A DNA stretch of 64,000 nucleotides from Lysobacterales bacterium. Its GTDB lineage: Bacteria; Pseudomonadota; Gammaproteobacteria; Xanthomonadales; Rhodanobacteraceae. The stretch spans positions 372,001 through 436,000 of the forward strand of contig JADJHN010000002.1 of assembly GCA_016707485.1 (NCBI GenBank). Direction: 5' to 3'. Below, piece after piece: positions 55,046 through 63,494 of the stretch; position 1 is the first letter of the stretch; each line of letters begins with the position of its first letter. The notes below the pieces were generated by a model. That model saw nothing but the letters and a program-made list of their open reading frames with translations, was not told the DNA's origin and did no database searches. The position numbers were made by a program, and so were the translations under genes.

Positions 55046-55092
55046 GATTCTAATTTAGGGGCTTGTATATTAGCAACCGCTTAATTAGAATC
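55046..55092. promoter_or_regulatory. Divergent promoter with perfect inverted repeat (repressor gene / sulfide operon)
   Basis: GATTCTAATT (55046-55055) and AATTAGAATC (55083-55092) are exact inverted repeats in an AT-rich island. Towards the sulfide operon, -35 TTGTAT (55063-55068) and -10 TAGAAT (55086-55091) are 17 bases apart. Towards the repressor, -35 TTGCTA (55071-55076) and -10 TAGAAT (55047-55052) are 18 apart. Each -10 lies within one arm, so one regulator could shut both. Confidence 0.78.
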
Positions 55093-55165
55093 GCATTGAC
55101 CCAAGTCACGGTGCCCACCCCGGCCCCGGCGCAACCTCGATTCAGGCAACGGCGGAGGAACGATC

Positions 55166-56455
55166 ATGGCGAAGATCCTTGTTCTGGGTGCGGGTCTGGG
55201 CGGCATGGCGGCCGCCTACGAAATTCGGGCGGCGCTGGGCAAGGACCACCCGATCACGGTGGTTGGCGAAAGTCCACAGTTCAATTTCACGCCGTCCAAT
55301 CCCTGGTTGGCGATTGGTTGGCGCAAGCCGGCCGATATCCGCATCGAGGCCGCTCCCGCGCTCGCAAGGCATGCCATCGACTTCATCCACGCCACGGCGG
55401 AAAAAGTCCTGCCGACCGACAACCAGGTGCGCCTGGTCGATGGCCGCATCCTCGATTACGACTTCCTGGTCATCACCACCGGGCCGCGCCTGGCCTTCGA
55501 CGAGGTCCCCGGGCTGGGCCCGACGACCGGATTCACGCAATCGGTGTGTACCGGCGCGCATGCCGAAAGTGCCTGGCAGGCTTACCTGGAGTTCCTGAAG
55601 AATCCCGGCCCGATCGTCGTCGGCGCGGTACAGGGTGCCAGTTGTTACGGTCCGGCCTATGAGTTCGCCATGATCCTCGATGCCGACCTGCGCAAGCGCA
55701 AGCTGCGCGACCGCGTGCCGATGACCTACGTGACCGCGGAACCCTACATCGGCCACATGGGCCTCGGTGGCGTTGGCGATTCCAAGGGACTGCTCGAATC
55801 GGAGTTGCGCCAGCGCCATATCAAGTGGATCACCAATGCCCGCGTGACCGCAGTCGAAGCCGGCAAGGTCAAGGTCGACGAAGTGGATGGCAAGGGCACC
55901 GTCAGCCAGTCGCATGAATTGCCGTTCAGCTATTCCATGTTGCTGCCGGCCTTCACCGGCGTCGATGCCGTGCGTGGCATCGAGGGCCTGACCAACCCGC
56001 GCGGCTTCATCCTCATTGACGAACACCAGCGCAACCCGACCTTCCGCAACATCTTTTCCGCCGGCGTCTGCGTGGCGATCCCGCCGGTCGAGGCAACCCC
56101 GGTGCCCACCGGCGCGCCGAAGACCGGCTTCATGATCGAATCGATGGTCACCGCCATTGCGCACAACCTGCGCGACGAGCTGGCCGGCCGCGAAGGCAAG
56201 GCCCGCGCGACGTGGAACGCGGTTTGCCTGGCCGACATGGGTGATACCGGCGCGGCCTTTGTCGCCCTGCCGCAGATCCCCCCACGCAACGTAACCTGGG
56301 CCAGGGTCGGCAAATGGGTACATCTGGCCAAAATTGCATTCGAGAAGTACTACTTGCGCAAGATGCGCACAGGCAACACCGATCCGATCTACGAAAAATA
56401 CGTGATGAAGGCACTCGGCATCGAACGCCTGAAATCCGAAGGCAAGCCGCACTGA
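55166..56455 (+). CDS. sqr: Sulfide:quinone oxidoreductase
   Basis: A 429-residue FAD flavoprotein that oxidises sulfide to sulfane sulfur and reduces quinone at the membrane. It has the FAD motif GAGLGGMAAAYEI, the SQR block FNFTPSNPWLAIGW, Cys128 (SVCTG), Cys160 (GASCYGP) and Cys354 (NAVCLADMGD). The three Cys match the catalytic set of the Acidithiobacillus enzyme (128, 160, 356) in position. The ATG follows GGAGGAACGATC. First gene of the operon with cytochrome b561, DUF2892, DUF302 and an RND pump. Confidence 0.92.
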   Translation: MAKILVLGAGLGGMAAAYEIRAALGKDHPITVVGESPQFNFTPSNPWLAIGWRKPADIRIEAAPALARHAIDFIHATAEKVLPTDNQVRLVDGRILDYDFLVITTGPRLAFDEVPGLGPTTGFTQSVCTGAHAESAWQAYLEFLKNPGPIVVGAVQGASCYGPAYEFAMILDADLRKRKLRDRVPMTYVTAEPYIGHMGLGGVGDSKGLLESELRQRHIKWITNARVTAVEAGKVKVDEVDGKGTVSQSHELPFSYSMLLPAFTGVDAVRGIEGLTNPRGFILIDEHQRNPTFRNIFSAGVCVAIPPVEATPVPTGAPKTGFMIESMVTAIAHNLRDELAGREGKARATWNAVCLADMGDTGAAFVALPQIPPRNVTWARVGKWVHLAKIAFEKYYLRKMRTGNTDPIYEKYVMKALGIERLKSEGKPH

Positions 56456-56496
56456 CGACCGCAACGCAGCCAACCCGAATCCCGAGGATGCGACCG

Positions 56497-57048
56497 ATGA
56501 ACATGAAGAACACGGCAGACCGTTATGGCAGCCTTTCCATTGCCATGCACTGGCTCATGCTGTTGCTGCTGGTGGCAGTGTACGCGACCATCCTGCTGCG
56601 CGAGGGCTATGAAAAAGGCAGTGATCCTCGCGAAGCGTTGAAGATGTGGCATTTCATGCTCGGCCTGAGCGTGTTTGCACTAGTCTTCGTGCGCATCGCC
56701 CTGCGCTTTTTCGGCGGCACGCCACGCATCGTGCCGACGCCGCCGCACTGGCAACACCTGCTTGCCGCCGGCATGCACCTGGCCCTTTACCTTTTCCTCA
56801 TCGGCATGCCGTTGCTCGGTTGGCTGACCCTGAGCGCGAGCGGCAAGCCGATTCCCTTCTTCGGCCTCGAACTGCCGGCAATCTGGCCGCAGGACAAGGG
56901 ATTCGCCGACACGCTCAAGGATCTGCACGAGACCATCGGCGAGATCGGCTACTTCCTCGTTGGCGCACATGCGCTGGCAGCGCTTTATCACCATTACATT
57001 GTTCGCGACAACACATTGCGGCGCATGTTGCCCGGGCGATCCGCCTGA
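56497..57048 (+). CDS. Cytochrome b561
   Basis: A 183-residue di-heme membrane cytochrome with four helices. It starts near RYGSLSIAMHWLMLLLL with heme-ligand His, then MWHFMLGLSVFALVFVRIAL, MHLALYLFLIGMPLLGWL, and LHETIGEIGYFLVGAHALAAL. It may carry electrons between quinol and a partner such as the flavoprotein upstream. The ATG at 56497 has GAGGA upstream; the ATG at 56488 is an alternative. Confidence 0.92.
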   Translation: MNMKNTADRYGSLSIAMHWLMLLLLVAVYATILLREGYEKGSDPREALKMWHFMLGLSVFALVFVRIALRFFGGTPRIVPTPPHWQHLLAAGMHLALYLFLIGMPLLGWLTLSASGKPIPFFGLELPAIWPQDKGFADTLKDLHETIGEIGYFLVGAHALAALYHHYIVRDNTLRRMLPGRSA

Positions 57049-57131
57049 ACCGCAAATCCGTGGCACTGCCGCCGCATCGACCCGCGGCAGCGCCGGACAC
57101 CCGGTCGATACTGGAATTGATGAGGTGATCC

Positions 57132-57338
57132 ATGAACATTGATCGTATGGTTCTTGCATTTGCCGGCAGCATGATCCTGCTCAGCGTGGCCCTGGCCCAT
57201 TTCGTTTCGCCATACTGGTTGTGGCTGACGGTTTTTGTCGGCGCCAACCTGCTGCAGTCCTCGTTCACCGGCTTTTGTCCACTGGCCAGGATCCTGCGCA
57301 AGTTCGGCTTCAAGCCGGGCCACGCATTTCCCGAGTGA
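57132..57338 (+). CDS. DUF2892 (YgaP-like transmembrane) protein
   Basis: A 68-residue protein, two helices with the DUF2892 pattern: MNIDRMVLAFAGSMILLSVA, then WLWLTVFVGANLLQSSFTGFCP and a basic tail. The FTGFCP Cys is typical of the membrane domain of YgaP, a sulfur-related rhodanese, here without the rhodanese part. AGGTGA precedes the ATG. Confidence 0.9.
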   Translation: MNIDRMVLAFAGSMILLSVALAHFVSPYWLWLTVFVGANLLQSSFTGFCPLARILRKFGFKPGHAFPE

Positions 57339-57388
57339 ACGCGATCCACGCGCGCGCTGCGCGCAACACCCATGACTGGAGGTCATCC

Positions 57389-57772
57389 ATGTACTACATC
57401 GTCGAAACAAGCAAACCGTTCGCCCAGGCTGCCGAGGACCTGGATGCCGCGGTCAAGGCGCACCAGTTCGGCGTCCTGCATGTGCATGACATCGGCAACA
57501 CCCTGCGCAGCAAGGGCGTCGAATTCGCCGAGCAATGCAAGGTGTTCGAGGTCTGCAATCCGAAACAGGCGGCCAAGGTGATGAGTGCCGACATGAGCAT
57601 GAACATGGCCTTGCCGTGCCGCATCTCGGTGTACACGGAGAAGGGCAAGACCCTGATCGGCATGATCCGTCCGCAAACGATGCTCGGCATGCTGTCGAAG
57701 GATCCGGCGCTTGGCGCGGTCGCCGCCGAAGTCGAAAGTGCCACCCGGCAGATGATCGACGAGGCGGCCTGA
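57389..57772 (+). CDS. DUF302 protein
   Basis: A 127-residue protein of the DUF302 family. It has FAQAAEDLDAAVKAHQFGVL, VHDIGNTLRSKGVEF, CKVFEVCNPKQAAKVMSAD and LPCRISVYTEKGKT, the usual blocks, and three Cys. Function unknown; family members recur near sulfur and metal genes. A clean TGGAGGTCATCC precedes the ATG. Its stop overlaps the next start (TGATG). Confidence 0.9.
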   Translation: MYYIVETSKPFAQAAEDLDAAVKAHQFGVLHVHDIGNTLRSKGVEFAEQCKVFEVCNPKQAAKVMSADMSMNMALPCRISVYTEKGKTLIGMIRPQTMLGMLSKDPALGAVAAEVESATRQMIDEAA

Positions 57773-58848
57773 TGAAATTCACGCGTTCGCTGCTGCTGGC
57801 TGCCGGCAGCCTCGGCCTGCTCGTCGCCTGCGGCAATCACGCGCCTGGAGAAACCGCGGCGAAAGCTGCACCCGGCATCGCCACGGCGACCGCCGCGTAT
57901 GCGGATGGCCGCAGCGAGCAGGTCTGGGATGGCCTCGTCGAAGCGGTCAACCAGGCGACGATTTCGGCGCAGACCAGCGGTCGCGTGATCGAACTGCCGT
58001 ATGACGTCAACGACACGGTCGAGGAAGCTGCGCTGGTCGTGCGCTTCACCGATGTCGAGCAGAAATCGGCACGCAGCCGAGCGCAGTCGCAGATTGCCTC
58101 CGCGCAAGCCGCCTACGACGAGGCGCAGGCCTCCTACCAACGCATTGCCGAAGTCTATGCGCGCAAGCTCGTGGCCAAGGCGCAACTGGACCAGGAACGC
58201 GCCCGCCGCGATGCCGCCAAGGCGGCGCTGGATGCGGCACGCGCCCAGCTCAGCGAGGTCGGCCAGCAAATGGATTACACCGTCGTGCGCGCGCCGTACT
58301 CGGGCATCGTCACCGCACGCCATGTGCAGATCGGCGAATCCGTGCGTCCCGGCCAGCCACTGATTTCCGGCGTGTCGCTGAAGGAACTGCGCGTGTCGGT
58401 GCAGGTGCCGCAAAGCGCGATCGCGCCGATCCGCAACTTGCGCTCGGCCGAGGTTCTGCTTGGCGGCGACGGCAGCCCGCGCGTCGCTGCCAGCAAAGTC
58501 ACCGTGTTTCCGTATGCGGATCCGGCCACGCACACCTTCACCGTGCGCCTGGAATTGCCCGGGGACGATACCGCCCTGTATCCGGGCATGACGGTCAAGG
58601 TCGCCTTCGCCACCGGAGCCGTGAAACGCCTGCTGGTCCCGCTTGCCGCCCTGGTCCAGCGCGGCGAGTTGCAGGGACTCTACGTGGTCGACGGCGGCAA
58701 CGTGCGCCTGCGCCAGGTGCGCAGCGGTCATCGGTTTGCCGATTCCGTCGAGATCCTCGCCGGGCTTGCGCCCGGCGAACAGTACGCCACCGATCCGGCT
58801 GCCGCCGCGCAGTGGCTTGCGCGACGCCATGACGAGGCGTCGCAGTGA
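57772..58848 (+). CDS. RND efflux periplasmic adaptor lipoprotein
   Basis: A 358-residue membrane-fusion protein with a lipobox (LLVACG, lipid-anchored Cys near 20). It has the beta-barrel/lipoyl halves around a helical hairpin (about 90-170, SRAQSQIASAQAAYDEAQAS), then VVRAPYSGIVTARHVQIGES. Overlaps the DUF302 stop by one base and the RND gene by four bases. It links the pump to an outer-membrane channel, which is not encoded here. Confidence 0.93.
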   Translation: MKFTRSLLLAAGSLGLLVACGNHAPGETAAKAAPGIATATAAYADGRSEQVWDGLVEAVNQATISAQTSGRVIELPYDVNDTVEEAALVVRFTDVEQKSARSRAQSQIASAQAAYDEAQASYQRIAEVYARKLVAKAQLDQERARRDAAKAALDAARAQLSEVGQQMDYTVVRAPYSGIVTARHVQIGESVRPGQPLISGVSLKELRVSVQVPQSAIAPIRNLRSAEVLLGGDGSPRVAASKVTVFPYADPATHTFTVRLELPGDDTALYPGMTVKVAFATGAVKRLLVPLAALVQRGELQGLYVVDGGNVRLRQVRSGHRFADSVEILAGLAPGEQYATDPAAAAQWLARRHDEASQ

Positions 58849-61800
58849 GCCAGGCGCCGGGTTTTTCCGGGCGTATCGCACGCGCGTTCCAGGACTCGCC
58901 GCTGACGCCGGTGCTGGCAATCGCGGCCATCCTGCTGGGCATCGCCGCCACGCTGATCACGCCGCGCGAGGAAGAGCCGCAGATCGATGTGACCATGGCC
59001 AACGTGATCGTGCCGTTTGCCGGAGCCGATGTGCGCGATGTCGAGAATCTCGTAGCCTATCCGCTCGAGCAGAAACTCGCCGCGATCGATGGCATCAAAC
59101 ATGTCTACTCGATCAGCCGCCCGGACGTGGCCATCTTCACGGTCGAGTACCAGGTCGGCATTCCGCGGCAGACGGCGATCGTCAGGCTCTACAACGAAGT
59201 CTTCCAGAACCAGGATTTCGTGCCGCCCGGACTCGGCGTCGGCCAGCCACTGATCCGACCGATGGGCATTGACGATGTGCCGGTCATGGCGGTGACCTTG
59301 TGGAGCGATGCGCCGGAGCACAATCCAACCACGCTCGGCGAAATCGCGCACACGCTTGAAACCGAACTCAAGCAGATCCCGGGCACGCGCAATGTCTACA
59401 CGATCGGCGCGCCCGAGCACGCCGTGATCGTCGATCTCGATGCGCCGCGGCTGGCCGCCTACGGTCTTTCGATCCAGGATCTTTCCGGCGCCCTGCGCGC
59501 GGCCAACACGGTGAGCCAGGCCGGCGTGCGCATCGTCGAGGATCGCAGCGTGCCGGTGACGGCGGGCAGCTTCCTCGCCAATGCCGCCGATGTCGCCGCG
59601 CTGGTCATCGGCCTCAACAAGGGCCAGCCGGTGTTCCTCTCGGATGTCGCGCAGATCCGCCGCGGCGCCGATCTGCCTGGCAGTTATGTCTGGTATGGGG
59701 CGCCCGCCGGGAAGGCCGGGCCGGCCAGCGGCAATGCACCCGCCGTGACCCTGGCCATTGCCAAGAAGCCCGGCAGCAACGCCGCCGACATCACCAGCGC
59801 CGTGGCCTCGCGCCTGCAAGCGCTGAGCGGCATCGTGATTCCTGCCGATGTACAGTTTTCGACCACGCGCGACTATGGCCAGACCGCCAGCGACAAGGCC
59901 AACAAGCTGATCCAGAAGCTCATGTTCGCGACGCTGTCGGTGATCCTGCTGGTGCTGTTCACGCTCGGCTGGCGCGAAGCGGTGGTGGTCGGAACGGCCG
60001 TCATCATCACCCTCATGCTGACCCTGTTCGCCTCGTGGGCGATGGGTTTCACCATCAACCGCGTCTCCCTGTTTGCACTGATCTTTTCCATCGGCATCCT
60101 CGTCGACGATGCCATCGTCGTCGTCGAGAACATCCACCGCCACCAGCGTCTCGGCGCAACGCGCCTGCGCGAGGTCATCCCGGCGGCGGTCAGCGAAGTC
60201 GGCGGGCCGACCATCCTCGCCACCTTCACGGTGATTGCCGCGCTGCTGCCGATGGCCTTCGTCTCCGGCCTGATGGGGCCGTACATGCGGCCGATCCCGA
60301 TCAATGCCTCGGTCGGCATGCTGCTGTCGCTGGCGGTCGCCCTCGTCGTCACGCCCTGGCTCGCATTGCGCCTGTTCGCCCGCCACGCGCCGGCAGCCGA
60401 TCACGCGGCTGCAGGCGAGGACGCGCGCGGCGGCTGGCTCAACCGCGTCTCGCACAAGCTCATGACGCCGTTCCTCGAAGCGGATCGGGCACCGCGGCGG
60501 CGGCGCCTGCTGTTTGCGGCGATGGGCGTGCTGGTCATGGCCGCGGTTGGCCTGGTGGTGATCCAGGCGGTCATCCTGAAGATGCTGCCGCTCGACAACA
60601 AATCGGAATTCCAGGTCGTCGTCGACATGCCGGAAGGCAGCACGCTCGAACGCACCAACGAGCTGCTCGGCAAGCTCGCCGACAGCCTCGCCGATGTCGC
60701 TGAAGTGCGCAACTGGCAGGGCTACGCCGGCAGCGCCGGACCGATCACCTTCAATGGCCTGGTGCGCCAGTACTACCTGCGCAGCGGGCCACTGGTCGGC
60801 GACCTGCAGGTCAACCTGGTCGACAAGCACGAGCGACACCGGCAAAGCCATGCCATCGCGCTGGCCGTGCGTCCGCAACTGACCGCGATCGGCAAGGCGT
60901 ACGGGGCATCGGTGAAACTGGTCGAAGTGCCGCCCGGCCCGCCGGTGCTCGCGCCCATCGTCGCCGAGGTCTATGGCCCGGATTACGACAGCGTGCGCAA
61001 GACCGCACTGGCACTGGAGCGGAAATTCCGCGCCGAGCCCGACATTGTCGACATCGACACCAGCGTCGAGGCCGACGCGGCGCGCGAGATCATCGTCGTC
61101 GATCGCGTGCGCGCCGCCCGACTTGGCCTCGATCAGGCCAGCATCGCCCAGGTCCTGCGCATGGCGCTGTCCGGTGACGATGCCACCTACCTGATGGATG
61201 GCCACGCCCGCTACGCGGTGCCCGTGCGCCTGCGCCTGCCGGCCGGCGACCAGGCGGCGATCGACCAGTTGCTGGCCGTGCGCGTGCGCGCGGCGAACGG
61301 CTCGCTGGTGCCGCTTTCGGAAGTCGTCGAGGTGCGCCAGGCAAACTGGGAAAAGGCCATCCTGCACAAGGACCTGCTGCCTTACGCGACGGTCACCGGC
61401 GACGATGCCGGGGAGACCGACAGCCCGCTGTATGGAATGTTTTCACTGGTCGGCAAACTTGCTGACGGCGACGATGGCACGGCCGGGATCGGCCAGACCT
61501 TCATCGACCCGCCCACCGACACCACCACGGCGGCGGTGAAGTGGGATGGCGAATGGCAGATCACCTACGAGACGTTCCGCGACATGGGCCTGGCCTATTC
61601 AGTCGGCCTGGTGCTGATCTACCTGCTCGTCGTCGGCCAGTTCCGCAGCTATGTCGTGCCGCTGATCATCATGGCGCCGATCCCGCTGACCGTGATCGGC
61701 GTGATGCCCGGGCATGCCCTGGTCGGCGCGCAATACACGGCCACCTCGATGATCGGCATGATCGCGCTGGCCGGCATCATCGTGCGCAACTCGATCCTGC

Positions 61801-62081
61801 TGATCGATTTCATCAACCAGCAGGTCGCCAGCGGCCAGGCCTTGCGCCACGCCGTCATCGATGCCGCCGCGGTACGCGCCAAGCCGATCGCGCTGACCGG
61901 CGTTGCGGCCATGGTCGGCGGATTCTTCATCATCGATGATCCGATCTTCCAGGGGCTCGCGGTATCGCTGATCTTCGGCATCCTCGTCTCCACCGCACTG
62001 ACCCTGCTGGTCATTCCGCTGCTTTATTACGCCTGGCTCGATCACCAAGGCCGCGCGGCGAAGGCAGCACCCGCAGCCTGA
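58845..62081 (+). CDS. RND efflux transporter permease (AcrB-like)
   Basis: A 1078-residue inner-membrane pump with two sets of six helices and two large periplasmic loops. It has PREEEPQIDVTMANVIVPFA near the start, GILVDDAIVVVENIHRHQ, and GIIVRNSILLIDFINQQV near the end. The start is GTG at 58845, overlapping the adaptor stop. The Asp in helix 4 (LVDDAIVV) fits a proton-driven pump. The substrate is unknown; its place in a sulfide operon suggests export of a sulfur-stress compound, which is inference. Confidence 0.95.
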   Translation: MSQAPGFSGRIARAFQDSPLTPVLAIAAILLGIAATLITPREEEPQIDVTMANVIVPFAGADVRDVENLVAYPLEQKLAAIDGIKHVYSISRPDVAIFTVEYQVGIPRQTAIVRLYNEVFQNQDFVPPGLGVGQPLIRPMGIDDVPVMAVTLWSDAPEHNPTTLGEIAHTLETELKQIPGTRNVYTIGAPEHAVIVDLDAPRLAAYGLSIQDLSGALRAANTVSQAGVRIVEDRSVPVTAGSFLANAADVAALVIGLNKGQPVFLSDVAQIRRGADLPGSYVWYGAPAGKAGPASGNAPAVTLAIAKKPGSNAADITSAVASRLQALSGIVIPADVQFSTTRDYGQTASDKANKLIQKLMFATLSVILLVLFTLGWREAVVVGTAVIITLMLTLFASWAMGFTINRVSLFALIFSIGILVDDAIVVVENIHRHQRLGATRLREVIPAAVSEVGGPTILATFTVIAALLPMAFVSGLMGPYMRPIPINASVGMLLSLAVALVVTPWLALRLFARHAPAADHAAAGEDARGGWLNRVSHKLMTPFLEADRAPRRRRLLFAAMGVLVMAAVGLVVIQAVILKMLPLDNKSEFQVVVDMPEGSTLERTNELLGKLADSLADVAEVRNWQGYAGSAGPITFNGLVRQYYLRSGPLVGDLQVNLVDKHERHRQSHAIALAVRPQLTAIGKAYGASVKLVEVPPGPPVLAPIVAEVYGPDYDSVRKTALALERKFRAEPDIVDIDTSVEADAAREIIVVDRVRAARLGLDQASIAQVLRMALSGDDATYLMDGHARYAVPVRLRLPAGDQAAIDQLLAVRVRAANGSLVPLSEVVEVRQANWEKAILHKDLLPYATVTGDDAGETDSPLYGMFSLVGKLADGDDGTAGIGQTFIDPPTDTTTAAVKWDGEWQITYETFRDMGLAYSVGLVLIYLLVVGQFRSYVVPLIIMAPIPLTVIGVMPGHALVGAQYTATSMIGMIALAGIIVRNSILLIDFINQQVASGQALRHAVIDAAAVRAKPIALTGVAAMVGGFFIIDDPIFQGLAVSLIFGILVSTALTLLVIPLLYYAWLDHQGRAAKAAPAA

Positions 62082-62156
62082 GCGCCAGCCTCGGCAAGCA
62101 TGGGGTCGCCATCACCGCAAGATCGCCGCGCAGCGCGCCGGCGACGGGCGGATGGA

Positions 62157-63494
62157 TCATCGCGGCGCTGCGGGAACAAATTGCACCACGGCCTCGAACC
62201 CGTCCGCCCTGCCGCTGGCGGGTGAGGCCAGCTGCAACTCGGCGCCGACGCCGTTGGCAATGGTCGAGACAATTGCCAGACCGAGGCCAAAGCCCTCGGC
62301 GCGGCTGCCCGCGCGCACGAAGTGGCCGCGCAGCTGCGCCAGCTCGGCGGCCGCCACGATGCTGCCCGCATTGACCACGCGCAGGCGCGCGGACGCCGAC
62401 AAGGTGACTTCGACAGCGTGATCCTGGGCGCCGTGCTTGCACGCGTTCTCGATCAGGTTGCGCGCCAGGATGGCAAAGGCGTCGGCGTCGATCAGGGAAA
62501 ATACCGAGCCTGGCGCTGGCAGGCTCGCTTCGATCGGCACATCGGTCGTTCGCTGCAAATCCGCCACGACATGCGCGAGCAGCATGGCCAGGTCCTGCGG
62601 GACTTCCGCCAACACGCCGCCGCCTTCCGCCTTGGCCAGTTGCATCAGCTTTTCCGCCAGTCGCGAGAGCTCCTTGAGCGAGGCCTCGATCTGCACGGCG
62701 CGTGCCTGCAACGGCCCTGCCGGCGCATCGTGGCGCAAGCGCTGAACCTGGGCGAGGGTTGCCGCCAGGGGCGTGCGCAATTCATGCGCGCTGTTGGCGG
62801 CAAACCTGCGTTCGCTTTCCAGCGCGCGACGCAGGCGTTCGAGCAGGTGATTGACGGCATCGGCGATGGGCCTGATCTCCGCAGGAAGCCTGCCGCCATG
62901 GATCGGCGACAGGTTGCCGACGCCGCGCGCCTCGATCGCCAGGCCATAGCCGCGCAGGCTGCGCAGGCTGAAACGCACGAACAGCCAGATGCCGAACAGG
63001 CTGGCCGGTATCAGGAACAACAGCGGCAGCAACAAGGCGACGCTCGCATCGCGGGCTGCCGTTTGCCGATAGGCAAGCGGTTCGGCGATCTGCAGGAACA
63101 GGGTTTCACGCAGGGCACTGGTGCCATACAGGCGATGCGTCGCGGTGCTGGCGAAGCCGCTCAGCGCGAGTGGGCCGAACACGGCCGGGTCGGCGCTGAA
63201 GGACTGCAAAAGGATATTGCCCCGGCTGTCACGCACCACGTAGGAAAAGCCTTTCTGCTGCGTGGTCAGCGGCGCCACCCGCTGCGGCAGGATCGTCTCC
63301 TCGCGATCGAGAATATCCAGAACAGCCAGTGGCAGGATGCGTTGCGCGGCTTCCAGCATGGCGTTGTCGAAAGTCTGGTCGAGCCGCTGGCGCACGACCA
63401 GCGCGGACACCAGCGCGGCCAGCAGCCAGAACATCACCAACCCCAGCGTGAGACCGTAAACAAGTTGTCTTTGCAGGCTTTGCGGCGTCTTCAT
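62157..63494 (-). CDS. Two-component sensor histidine kinase
   Basis: A 445-residue membrane kinase (QseC/TctE group). Helices at about 11-31 and 158-178 bracket a periplasmic sensor loop; then HAMP, dimerisation box ANSAHELRTPLAATLAQV, and ATPase N-box ARNLIENACKHG and G-box GFGLGLAIV. Its start overlaps the response regulator stop by four bases. Convergent with the RND operon; whether it controls that operon is not shown. Confidence 0.95.
   Translation of the reverse strand: MKTPQSLQRQLVYGLTLGLVMFWLLAALVSALVVRQRLDQTFDNAMLEAAQRILPLAVLDILDREETILPQRVAPLTTQQKGFSYVVRDSRGNILLQSFSADPAVFGPLALSGFASTATHRLYGTSALRETLFLQIAEPLAYRQTAARDASVALLLPLLFLIPASLFGIWLFVRFSLRSLRGYGLAIEARGVGNLSPIHGGRLPAEIRPIADAVNHLLERLRRALESERRFAANSAHELRTPLAATLAQVQRLRHDAPAGPLQARAVQIEASLKELSRLAEKLMQLAKAEGGGVLAEVPQDLAMLLAHVVADLQRTTDVPIEASLPAPGSVFSLIDADAFAILARNLIENACKHGAQDHAVEVTLSASARLRVVNAGSIVAAAELAQLRGHFVRAGSRAEGFGLGLAIVSTIANGVGAELQLASPASGRADGFEAVVQFVPAAPR

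Noticed and set aside
55046..55092. Naming the inverted repeat as a known BigR or SqrR operator
   Set aside because: I cannot recall the published operator well enough to align it, and the ATTC-N8-GAAT form I associate with SqrR is not present as such.
58728..61367. An 879-codon minus-strand open frame
   Set aside because: Antisense to the RND pump gene; not coding.
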